Below are positions 6,473 to 12,384 of a DNA stretch of 12,384 nt, piece after piece. A program made the translations under genes and the position numbers. Every line of letters begins with the position of its first letter. The first letter of the stretch is position 1. The DNA comes from Planctomycetaceae bacterium UBA6163 (GTDB lineage Bacteria > Planctomycetota > Planctomycetia > Pirellulales > Pirellulaceae): NCBI GenBank assembly GCA_002428205.1, contig DIUH01000315.1, forward strand, positions 2,338 through 14,721, in the 5' to 3' direction. Under the pieces are notes generated by a model. That model was not told the origin of the DNA. It was given only the letters and a program-made list of their open reading frames with translations, and did not search any database.

Positions 6473-9400
6473 ATGTCGAGCCGATCAGCCCTGCGAAACC
6501 GTCGCAAGCGAAGCCCGAAGACATTTCATGCGACGGAGCGACGATTGAGCCATCAAACGCTCGAACGTCGAGAATTGCTCGCTGGTGATCTTGGGCCTCA
6601 ATTGATCAGTGTTTCAGCCAACAGTGGCGAAAACTTTCGATTGACCCAGCAAAACATCCTGCGAGAGTCGCCAACCCAGTTGACCTTCCGCTTCGACGGC
6701 AGCCAGCAGATTGATGCCGCGACTTTGGCGGCGATTTCGATCGAGCGTTCTGGCGGCGATGGGTCGTTCAACGAAGGGAACGAGATTCGTATCTCTCCAG
6801 GTTTCTTGGGCTTTGGCGACAGTTCGCGAATTGTTGTTGCGCGGTTTGCGGAAACGTTGCCCGACGATACCTATCGAATCCAAATCGCCGGTTACGACGA
6901 CACCAATCAGGGCATCGTCGGGTTGCGAAACACCGACGGGGAATTGCTGCGAGTTGCCGGCGCTACCGATCCGTTGCGGCCCCAGCAGGCGATTCAGTTC
7001 CGCGTTGAACTGGGGCCTCAGGTCGTGGCGATCGTTCCACAACCGATCACCGGGATCGGCGCGGCGCGGCATCAACACCGAAACGAAATTCACGTGTACT
7101 TTAATGAAGACCCGCTGTCCAATCCCGCTGCCGGAGAGATCACAACGGGAACATCGTCGGCTTCCGTCGTCCAACTACGTTACTACAGCCTATTTCGAAC
7201 CGGCAATACGGTCGAAAACACCGACGATGGCCCCGCGATCAATCCGACAAGCGTCTCCTACAATCCGAGGCTCAATCGAGCTGTGCTGACCTTCGGTGCC
7301 CCTGGTAGTGATCTATCGGACTTCCTTCCCGGCGGTTCGGGAACCTTTCGATTGCGAGTCGGTTCGTCGCAACCGTTGCCCAGCGCACCAACGACCGACA
7401 GCACCGATCTTGGCAGCGACGTGGGCGGCTTGTTCTCCAACGCGCACAATTTGGGGGCCAGCTTCAATGCGAATCCACAAAGTATTGTTATCAGCGGACA
7501 GATTGAACCGACCGCTAACTATCCGGTGATTTGGCCGGGCGTGGAGACGGCTGGGACGTTCAGCCGTCAACGCGAGCAGCAGGTGGTCGGCCAGCCCGAT
7601 TCAACGCCCGGCATCAACACGTTTTTTTACAACTTCGCCGACATTTATGGCCGCGATCCCGCTGGCAACTTGCTCGAGAATGCGATTACGGATGTTCAAA
7701 AGCAGCGAGTCCGCGAGGCGTTGGCGCTCTATTCGCAACACCTCGGCGTGCAGTTCATCGAAACGGCGGATCGAGGCTTGCAGTTTGTTACCGGTGACTT
7801 GCGCGCCTTGGTCGTCTCGGCCGTCACCGGCGCCGGACGAGCGTTGCATGATTATCGTGTCGATGATACCGATCCGGGACGGGGTGTTTTGATTTTAAAC
7901 GCCGCAGAAAATTGGTTCGACGGTTATGGGCTTAGTCCTAACCAAGCCAGCAATCCGGCTTACTTCACCGAATTGCTTCGTGGCATCGGTTCGTTGCTGG
8001 GGATCGGCAATACGTTCGAACAGGTACCGGGAGTCGCGAGTGGTTCGAACCCGGCGCTGTATGACGCAGCGTTGTTTCCATTGCCTGATGGGACGCTACC
8101 AAGTCCGTTCAGTATCGAGCCTGATTTCCTCAGCGCCAGCGATATCATTCCAGGCCTTGCGCTGCATCGGCCGGAGATTCGCGATGTCGACATGTACAGC
8201 TTCGAAGTGGCGGCCGATGGCCGAATTTCGATCGAGACGTTCGCTCAGCGACTTGATGAATCGAGCCTGCTGGATACCGATATCAAACTCTGGAAGTTCA
8301 ACCCCAGCACTGGGGCATATGATTTAGTCGCCCGTAATGACGACTACTACAGCAACGACTCGTTTATCGGTGTTGATGTTTCGCCAAACGCCAATGGCAC
8401 ACCGGCGCGGTATTTCGTCGGGATCACCGCATCGGGCAACGATGCTTACAACCCATCGATTGAAGGCAGTGGGATGGGCGGCCGAAGCCAGGGTGCCTAT
8501 CAGATGCGGATTACGTTCCAGAACCTGAACGTCGATACGATTACGGATGTTAACGGCACCGCGCTGGACGGCAACGGTGACGGCACGCCGGGCGGCGATT
8601 TTAATTTTTGGTTCCGAACGGCCAAACGCAAGGCCGATGCGGGCTCAGGCGAATCACGCACCCTGTTCGTTGACAAGTCTGGTGTTAATACCAGCGGCAG
8701 TGGCGATTTGCTGACTCCTTATCGCACGATCGCCTATGCATTTTCGCAAGCCCGCGCTGGCGACATCGTCCGTATTCTGCCCAACGCGGGAGCCGATGGG
8801 CGCATCGATACCGTGGGCGATAATCAGGCTTATGAGATCGGTCGTGGCGGTCCTAGCAACGCGGTTCTATCCGACGGGGAGACCTTTAACGTCCCGCGTG
8901 GTGTGACGGTGATGATCGACGCGGGTACCATCATCAAGCTTCGTAATGCCAAGATCAGTGTCGGCAGCTCGCGGGTCGATGACGACCGCTCTCTCGCTGC
9001 GCTGCAGGTCTTGGGCACACCGGTTCTGGTCAACAACGTCGGATCGTTGGTCGATGGCCGGGTTGTCTTCACCAGTTACCAGGATGAATCCTTTGGAATC
9101 GACACGAACTCATTGCCGACCACACCGGCGCCAGGGCAGTGGGCGGGGATCGAGTTTCGTAATGATTTCGATTATTCCGAGGGACGTCCCGTTTGGGAAA
9201 CCGAAGGGATATTCCTCGATTATGTCGCACACGCCGATATCCGTTATGGCGGCGGAAGTGTGTCGGCCAGCGAGCCGATCGTTACGCCGCTGCAAATGCT
9301 GGAAGCCAGGCCGACGATTCTGCACAATACGATCCAGTTCAGCAGTGACGCGGCCATCAGCGCCGATCCCAACAGCTTTGCGGAGACCAACTTCCATGCG

Positions 9401-12384
9401 CCGGTCTACCAGCGTGTTGCCGCATTCACCAGCGACTATGACCGCGTCGGACCAGACCTTCGTGGAAATCGTCTGGTCAACAATTCGATTAATGGACTGT
9501 TCGTGCGAGTCCGCACTCCGGCCGCTGGTGAACGAGAGCCGATGACCGTTAGCGGTCGGTTTGATGATTTCGATATCACCCACGTCATCTCGGAAGTATT
9601 GGTGCTGCAAGGGCAACCCGGCGGCCCCTTGCTGTTGGAAGATCGTCCTGATGTTTTGAGTGTCACTTATAATGTTTCGCCACCGGAACTGGTCGGCTCG
9701 CTGGTCGTCGGACAAAACATTCATTATCGAATCACTTTTGTTACCAGAGATGGGATCGAATCGCTTGCCAGCGAACCGACAGCGACGGTAACCGTCGGCA
9801 GCAATCGCAACATTCGCCTAAATAATTTACCGGAGGCGACATCGGAATATGCGGGTCGACGGCTGTATCGATTCAATCCTGTGACAAATGAGTATGTGTT
9901 CGTACGGCAACTCGATCGCAACTCTACGACGACACTCGATACCGGGCGCTCACGAGGCGGCACCCTTTCCGCAGCGGCCTTGGCGACAACCAGCGATGAA
10001 CGTCTATTGCCGCGATTCGATGCCCGTCTGACGATTGATCCGGGATTGGTCATCAAGATGGATACCGCTCGGATCGAAACGGGCGTGGGAGCCGACTTCT
10101 ATGCCGAAGGAATCGATGGCAAGCCGATCGTCTTCACCAGTCGACTGGACGACCAGTATGGTGCTGGCGGTACGTTCGACACCAACAATGATGGTTCGGC
10201 AGGGATCGCGCAGCCCGGTGCGTGGGCGGGCCTGGTGTTCCGCCAGGGCAGTAGCGCCAGCCTCGATCATTCGGTGATCCGTTATGCAGGCGGGAACAGT
10301 TCCGTTTCGGGCGGCTTTGCGGCTTTCAATCCGATTGAGATTTTGCAGGCCGATGTGCGGGTCGCCAACTCGTTGCTGTTGGAAAACGCATCGGGCAGCG
10401 TCGGTGATCTCGATTTCCGCGATGGCGTCGGATTCAATGGGCCAGCCGCCATTTTTGTTCGTGGTTCACAACCCACCATCGTCAACAATATCATTCGCGA
10501 CAACCTTGGTGCGGCGATCAGTATCAATCCTGATTCGCTGGACTATAAGGAAGTTCAAGACAAAGGACGTGGAACCGGTCAGGTCGACCGTTTCGAAGGG
10601 CGCCGCGATAACCAAGGTGCCCTTGTCGCGGGCAATCGCTTAGAACGCAATGAGATCAACGGTATGTTGATCCGACAGGAAGCTTTGACCACCGAAAGTG
10701 TGTGGGACGATACGGATATCGTGCACGTGTTAGAAGGCCAAGTCTATGCATGGAATCATCACCATCGTGGCGGCCTGCGGCTGAAGAGCTCTGCAGACGA
10801 AAGCTTAGTCGTTAAGTCGTTTGAGAATGGTGGTATCACCGCCGCGCGATACTTGAATGACGTCGAAGATGCGATCGGTGGAACGTTGCAAGTCATTGGC
10901 ACACCGGGCTTCCCGGTGGTGATGACCTCGATTGACGATTGTTCGGTCGGCGCCGGCTTCACGCCATCAGGTTTGCCACAAAACGATACGCTCAATTCGG
11001 GTTTGTGCAGCGTGATCGATGTCGATCCATCGGCACCCTTTGTCGACGTGATTGTGGTGATGGACGAATCGGCTTCGATGGGCTTTGTCCAAGACTTCTC
11101 CGGTCAGTTCATTCTTGACTTAGAAGCCGGATTGTTGGCCGCCGGTGTTGGCGTTCAAGGTGGTAATCGTTACGGCGCGGTCGGCTTTGGCATCTCAGGG
11201 CCGGGCAACACCGGACGGACGATCCTGGTCGGTGGAGACCTGTTCGGCACTGCCGCAGAATATGCCGCTGCGACAGTCAATTTTTCGACCTTCGGTGCGA
11301 TCGAAGACGGTTATGCGGGGATTAACTTCGCACTGCAGAATTACGTGTTCCGTCCCGAAGCGGCGAAGTTCATCGTGTTGGCGACCGACGAACCGAGATC
11401 AAACGTCGTCCAAAGCTTGAACTTGGCCGGGACGATTGCAGCCCTGCAAGCCGCCAATGTGACCGTCGTTGGTGTGTTGGGCGTGAATATCGTTGACAAT
11501 GACTTCAACCGCGCACTGGCAATCGATAACGAAAACGTCTTCGTCGAAACACCGACCGGCTTTAGCCGCGAGCCAGGTGGTCAAATCACCGGCGGGGCCA
11601 GCTTGCGCGACTATGTGCCGCTGGTCACACAAACCGATGGGATCACCGGAGACTTGCGGGCAATCGGAATCTCGGACGAATCCGCTAGCAAGTTCAGCCA
11701 AGTGTTGATTCAGTCGGTCGTCAGCAGCGTTGTTAACGCCAACCCTGCGCAACCGGGCGATTGGCTGGGGATTCGAATCGCTGCGGGCGCCAACGATCGG
11801 AATGTCGGTTATATCCTCGAAAACGAACCTGCGATCGCCGAAGCCGCTGGTTTGAATGCGATTCCTGCAACCTCACAAGTGATCGGCGTCTTGGCGACCA
11901 GCGAATCGAGCAGCGATGAGAACCGACGGCTCGGATTTAACGTCCGCGGAACGTTGAGCCTGAACAGCGATATCGATGTCTATTCATTCTTCGCCAATGG
12001 CCAGACCCAAGTCTTTATTGATATTGACGAGACTCAATTCGATTCGGATTTCGTAGTCGAACTAGTCGATATTAATGGCAATATCTTAGCACTCAGCAAC
12101 AGTTCCTTTGCCGAAGCTTCTAACCCTGGTTTGTTGGTGAACAACATCGGGCCTGGTGCCGTGTTGCCGCTGAACAAGACGGGGCGAGGCGTTATCGAAG
12201 GACCGAACACGCAAGATCCGGGCATGCGTGTGGTCCTGCCAGGAAATGCCGCTTCGGTCAATCAATACTATGTGCGAGTTCGCAGCAGCAATCTCGGCCC
12301 TAGCGATCCGCCAAGCAGACTCGTTTCGTCGTCGGCACTGAATCAGGGCCGCAGCAGTGGGCAATACCTCCTGTCGGTGCGTTT
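6473..12384 (+). CDS. Giant extracellular protein: Ig, inactive metzincin-like, PPC, beta-helix, VWA; 3' end missing
   Basis: ATG at 6473 opens a frame with no stop to the window end, giving 1970 full codons. This start is chosen because it gives the planctomycete-type N-terminus: a basic stretch (RNRRKRSPK) then LERRELLAG at residues 30-38. Domains by residue: Ig/Big_5-like 39-180 and 181-303, metzincin-like about 380-520, PPC about 571-683, DUF1565-like about 730-772, beta-helix unit A 810-1063, Fn3-like 1064-1162, unit B about 1181-1453, unit C from 1469, VWA about 1519-1755, rest of unit C 1758-1786, and a PPC-like domain from about 1825. The zinc-site region reads RGIGSLLGIGN where a matrixin has HEIGHLLGLGH, so no protease activity is expected there. 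Only two cysteines are visible (1490 and 1512). I infer an exported adhesion or matrix protein. The frame and domain order are solid; the function is not known. Confidence 0.95.
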   Translation, partial: MSSRSALRNRRKRSPKTFHATERRLSHQTLERRELLAGDLGPQLISVSANSGENFRLTQQNILRESPTQLTFRFDGSQQIDAATLAAISIERSGGDGSFNEGNEIRISPGFLGFGDSSRIVVARFAETLPDDTYRIQIAGYDDTNQGIVGLRNTDGELLRVAGATDPLRPQQAIQFRVELGPQVVAIVPQPITGIGAARHQHRNEIHVYFNEDPLSNPAAGEITTGTSSASVVQLRYYSLFRTGNTVENTDDGPAINPTSVSYNPRLNRAVLTFGAPGSDLSDFLPGGSGTFRLRVGSSQPLPSAPTTDSTDLGSDVGGLFSNAHNLGASFNANPQSIVISGQIEPTANYPVIWPGVETAGTFSRQREQQVVGQPDSTPGINTFFYNFADIYGRDPAGNLLENAITDVQKQRVREALALYSQHLGVQFIETADRGLQFVTGDLRALVVSAVTGAGRALHDYRVDDTDPGRGVLILNAAENWFDGYGLSPNQASNPAYFTELLRGIGSLLGIGNTFEQVPGVASGSNPALYDAALFPLPDGTLPSPFSIEPDFLSASDIIPGLALHRPEIRDVDMYSFEVAADGRISIETFAQRLDESSLLDTDIKLWKFNPSTGAYDLVARNDDYYSNDSFIGVDVSPNANGTPARYFVGITASGNDAYNPSIEGSGMGGRSQGAYQMRITFQNLNVDTITDVNGTALDGNGDGTPGGDFNFWFRTAKRKADAGSGESRTLFVDKSGVNTSGSGDLLTPYRTIAYAFSQARAGDIVRILPNAGADGRIDTVGDNQAYEIGRGGPSNAVLSDGETFNVPRGVTVMIDAGTIIKLRNAKISVGSSRVDDDRSLAALQVLGTPVLVNNVGSLVDGRVVFTSYQDESFGIDTNSLPTTPAPGQWAGIEFRNDFDYSEGRPVWETEGIFLDYVAHADIRYGGGSVSASEPIVTPLQMLEARPTILHNTIQFSSDAAISADPNSFAETNFHAPVYQRVAAFTSDYDRVGPDLRGNRLVNNSINGLFVRVRTPAAGEREPMTVSGRFDDFDITHVISEVLVLQGQPGGPLLLEDRPDVLSVTYNVSPPELVGSLVVGQNIHYRITFVTRDGIESLASEPTATVTVGSNRNIRLNNLPEATSEYAGRRLYRFNPVTNEYVFVRQLDRNSTTTLDTGRSRGGTLSAAALATTSDERLLPRFDARLTIDPGLVIKMDTARIETGVGADFYAEGIDGKPIVFTSRLDDQYGAGGTFDTNNDGSAGIAQPGAWAGLVFRQGSSASLDHSVIRYAGGNSSVSGGFAAFNPIEILQADVRVANSLLLENASGSVGDLDFRDGVGFNGPAAIFVRGSQPTIVNNIIRDNLGAAISINPDSLDYKEVQDKGRGTGQVDRFEGRRDNQGALVAGNRLERNEINGMLIRQEALTTESVWDDTDIVHVLEGQVYAWNHHHRGGLRLKSSADESLVVKSFENGGITAARYLNDVEDAIGGTLQVIGTPGFPVVMTSIDDCSVGAGFTPSGLPQNDTLNSGLCSVIDVDPSAPFVDVIVVMDESASMGFVQDFSGQFILDLEAGLLAAGVGVQGGNRYGAVGFGISGPGNTGRTILVGGDLFGTAAEYAAATVNFSTFGAIEDGYAGINFALQNYVFRPEAAKFIVLATDEPRSNVVQSLNLAGTIAALQAANVTVVGVLGVNIVDNDFNRALAIDNENVFVETPTGFSREPGGQITGGASLRDYVPLVTQTDGITGDLRAIGISDESASKFSQVLIQSVVSSVVNANPAQPGDWLGIRIAAGANDRNVGYILENEPAIAEAAGLNAIPATSQVIGVLATSESSSDENRRLGFNVRGTLSLNSDIDVYSFFANGQTQVFIDIDETQFDSDFVVELVDINGNILALSNSSFAEASNPGLLVNNIGPGAVLPLNKTGRGVIEGPNTQDPGMRVVLPGNAASVNQYYVRVRSSNLGPSDPPSRLVSSSALNQGRSSGQYLLSVR
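6560..6586 (+). other. LExRxLLA N-terminal motif of planctomycete exported proteins
   Basis: LERRELLAG lies at residues 30-38 and is preceded by a strongly basic stretch. This is a variant of the LEPRxLL signature seen at the N-terminus of many large planctomycete secreted proteins. There is no classic hydrophobic signal-peptide core. The link to export comes from family knowledge and is not shown by this sequence. Confidence 0.75.
6587..7381 (+). other. Two N-terminal Ig/Big_5-like domains
   Basis: The first (residues 39-180) contains PTQLTFRFDGSQQIDAATL, then IVVARFAETLPDDTYRIQI. The second (181-303) begins GPQVVAIVPQP, contains NEIHVYFNEDPL and ends GSGTFRLRVG. Strands of the form (V/I)xVxF and (Y/F)RxxI are typical of the SbsA-like Ig fold. 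A further Big_5-style end, TALDGNGDGTPGGDFNFWF, appears after the PPC domain (about 8552-8611), so the second Ig domain may itself be interrupted by the metzincin-like and PPC domains. Confidence 0.6.
7610..8035 (+). other. Metzincin/matrixin-like domain with destroyed zinc site
   Basis: The segment contains FFYNFADIYG, AITDVQKQRVREALALYSQH and LGVQFIETADRGLQFVTGDL, then VLILNAAENWFDGYG, then a helix ending FTELLRGIGSLLGIGNTF. This is the layout of a secreted matrixin-like protease, where the last helix carries HExxHxxGxxH. Here residues 503-513 (7979-8011) read RGIGSLLGIGN: H to R, E to G, H to S and H to N. The structural Gly and Leu positions remain. I infer a catalytically dead domain kept for structure or binding. 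Confidence 0.65.
8183..8520 (+). other. PPC-like domain (first)
   Basis: DVDMYSFEVAADGRISIET opens the domain; then come DTDIKLWKF, YDLVARNDDYYSNDSF, RYFVGITASGND and the closing GAYQMRITF. The D(V/I)DxYxF start, the RNDD(Y) turn and the YxVxI end are characteristic of bacterial pre-peptidase C-terminal domains. It follows the dead protease domain, as PPC domains often follow active proteases. Confidence 0.75.
8660..8790 (+). other. DUF1565-like entry to the beta-helix region
   Basis: The segment TLFVDKSG, then GSGDLLTPYRTIAYAFSQA, then GDIVRILPNAG matches the start of many pectin-lyase-like right-handed beta-helix proteins (xxVxxxGxDxxxGxxxxPxxTIxxAxxxAxxGDxVxVxxG). Confidence 0.75.
8900..9660 (+). 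repeat. Beta-helix unit A
   Basis: Landmarks in order: VMIDAGTIIKL, VVFTSYQDESFGIDTN, PGQWAGIEFRND, LDYVAHADIRYGGG, ARPTILHNTI, NRLVNNSINGLFVR and DDFDITHVI. The same series returns in unit B, so the two are an old internal duplication. Short hydrophobic-turn coils of this kind form parallel beta-helices. Confidence 0.75.
9662..9958 (+). other. Fn3-like domain between beta-helix units A and B
   Basis: VVGQNIHYRITFVTRDGIES, SEPTATVTVG, IRLNNLPEATSEYAGRRLYR and NEYVFVRQLDRNSTTTLDTG read as an Ig/Fn3-type beta sandwich. The YxITFVxxxGxES...GRRLYRF...TTTLDTG pattern also occurs in phage and surface proteins. It sits just after the end motif of unit A. Confidence 0.55.
10013..10830 (+). repeat. 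Beta-helix unit B
   Basis: Landmarks in the same order as unit A: LTIDPGLVIKM, IVFTSRLDDQYGAGGTFDTN, PGAWAGLVFRQG, LDHSVIRYAGG, QPTIVNNIIRDN, NRLERNEINGMLIR and DDTDIVHVL, followed by HHHRGGLRLKSSADESLVV. Proteins diverge strongly from unit A, so the duplication is old. Confidence 0.75.
10877..11830 (+). repeat. Beta-helix unit C, split by a VWA domain
   Basis: The front part reads GGTLQVIGTPGFPVVMTS, then IDDCSVGAGFTPSGLPQNDT (ending about 10990). The back part reads PAQPGDWLGIRIAAG (from 11744), then DRNVGYILENE. In units A and B the (V/I)VFTS...DTN element is followed closely by PGxWAGxxFR, so the two parts belong together. About 230 residues of VWA domain lie between them. Confidence 0.65.
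11027..11740 (+). other. von Willebrand factor A domain with intact MIDAS
   Basis: The first strand VDVIVVMD leads into the MIDAS motif DESAS (D1531, S1533, S1535; 11063-11077). Further elements are RYGAVGFGISG, a candidate MIDAS Thr in FSTFGAIEDGYAGI (T1606) and FIVLATDEP (D1639). Strand and helix order (VTVVGVLGVN near 11459) fits the Rossmann-like VWA fold. Metal-dependent ligand binding is expected from the family. The ligand is unknown. Confidence 0.82.
11945..12384 (+). other. PPC-like domain (second), cut by the window end
   Basis: RGTLSLNSDIDVYSFFANG opens it, then QVFIDIDETQFDSDFVVEL, DINGNILALSNSS, YYVRVRSSN and, at the window edge, GQYLLSVR. This is the DxDVYSF...YxVxV pattern of PPC-like domains. 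A ~100-residue loop separates ALSNSS from YYVRV. The last codon at the edge is incomplete. Confidence 0.65.

Noticed and set aside
6473..6586. Twin-arginine (Tat) or classic Sec signal peptide at the N-terminus of gene 2
   Set aside because: Basic residues are plentiful but no hydrophobic stretch follows, so neither signal type is supported. The LExRxLLA motif explains the N-terminus better.
10753..10764. HHH cluster as a metal site
   Set aside because: It lies in a beta-helix coil (WNHHHRGGLRL) and has no partner motif; there is nothing else to support metal binding.
11675..11689. Second DESAS motif in gene 2, resembling a second MIDAS
   Set aside because: It lies at the start of a probable helix (KFSQVLIQSVVSSVV), not after a core beta strand, so it is probably a coincidence.
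1..12384. CRISPR, tRNA/rRNA, insertion sequence or phage genes
   Set aside because: There are no short regularly spaced DNA repeats, no cloverleaf or rRNA-like segments, no transposase motifs and no flanking inverted repeats. The repeats present are divergent protein-level repeats.

Overview
The window is almost entirely coding and holds two giant, secreted-type, multidomain surface protein genes. They lie in the same orientation, 100 bases apart, and each runs off one edge of the window. Nothing on the minus strand looks like a gene. I see no tRNA, rRNA, CRISPR array, insertion sequence or attachment site. The organism is most likely a planctomycete of the Pirellulaceae (Rhodopirellula-like). 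The reasons are the basic N-terminus with an LExRxLLA motif, GEVED and tandem-95/cadherin-like domains combined with a C-terminal dockerin, the very large gene size, a moderate-to-high GC content judged by eye, and start sites without a clear Shine-Dalgarno sequence.

Bases 1-6372 are the 3' part of gene 1 (2123 codons visible, start upstream of the window). In order it encodes the end of a parallel beta-helix-like region, a Big_5-like Ig domain split by a tandem array of ~100-residue modules, a GEVED domain split by one more module of the same kind, six tandem-95/cadherin-like Ig repeats, a two-loop dockerin, and a 101-residue acidic tail. Bases 6373-6472 are a short spacer with one good hairpin. 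Bases 6473-12384 are the 5' part of gene 2 (1970 full codons visible, stop beyond the window). It encodes the LExRxLLA N-terminus, two Ig-like domains, a metzincin/matrixin-like fold with a destroyed zinc site, a PPC domain, a DUF1565-like entry into a beta-helix region with two full units and a third split by a von Willebrand A (VWA) domain, an Fn3-like domain between units A and B, and the start of a second PPC-like domain.

Gene 1 shows only the tail, and gene 2 only the head, of what looks like one planctomycete giant-protein architecture. I infer a tandem pair of related genes whose products are exported and work outside the cell in adhesion, matrix or cell-cell contact. The strongest leads are the pseudo-protease (all zinc ligands and the catalytic Glu replaced), the VWA domain inserted in a beta-helix unit just after the only two cysteines in the visible protein, and the nested module insertions in gene 1. 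Family assignments come from reading motifs by eye and were not tested by a profile search.
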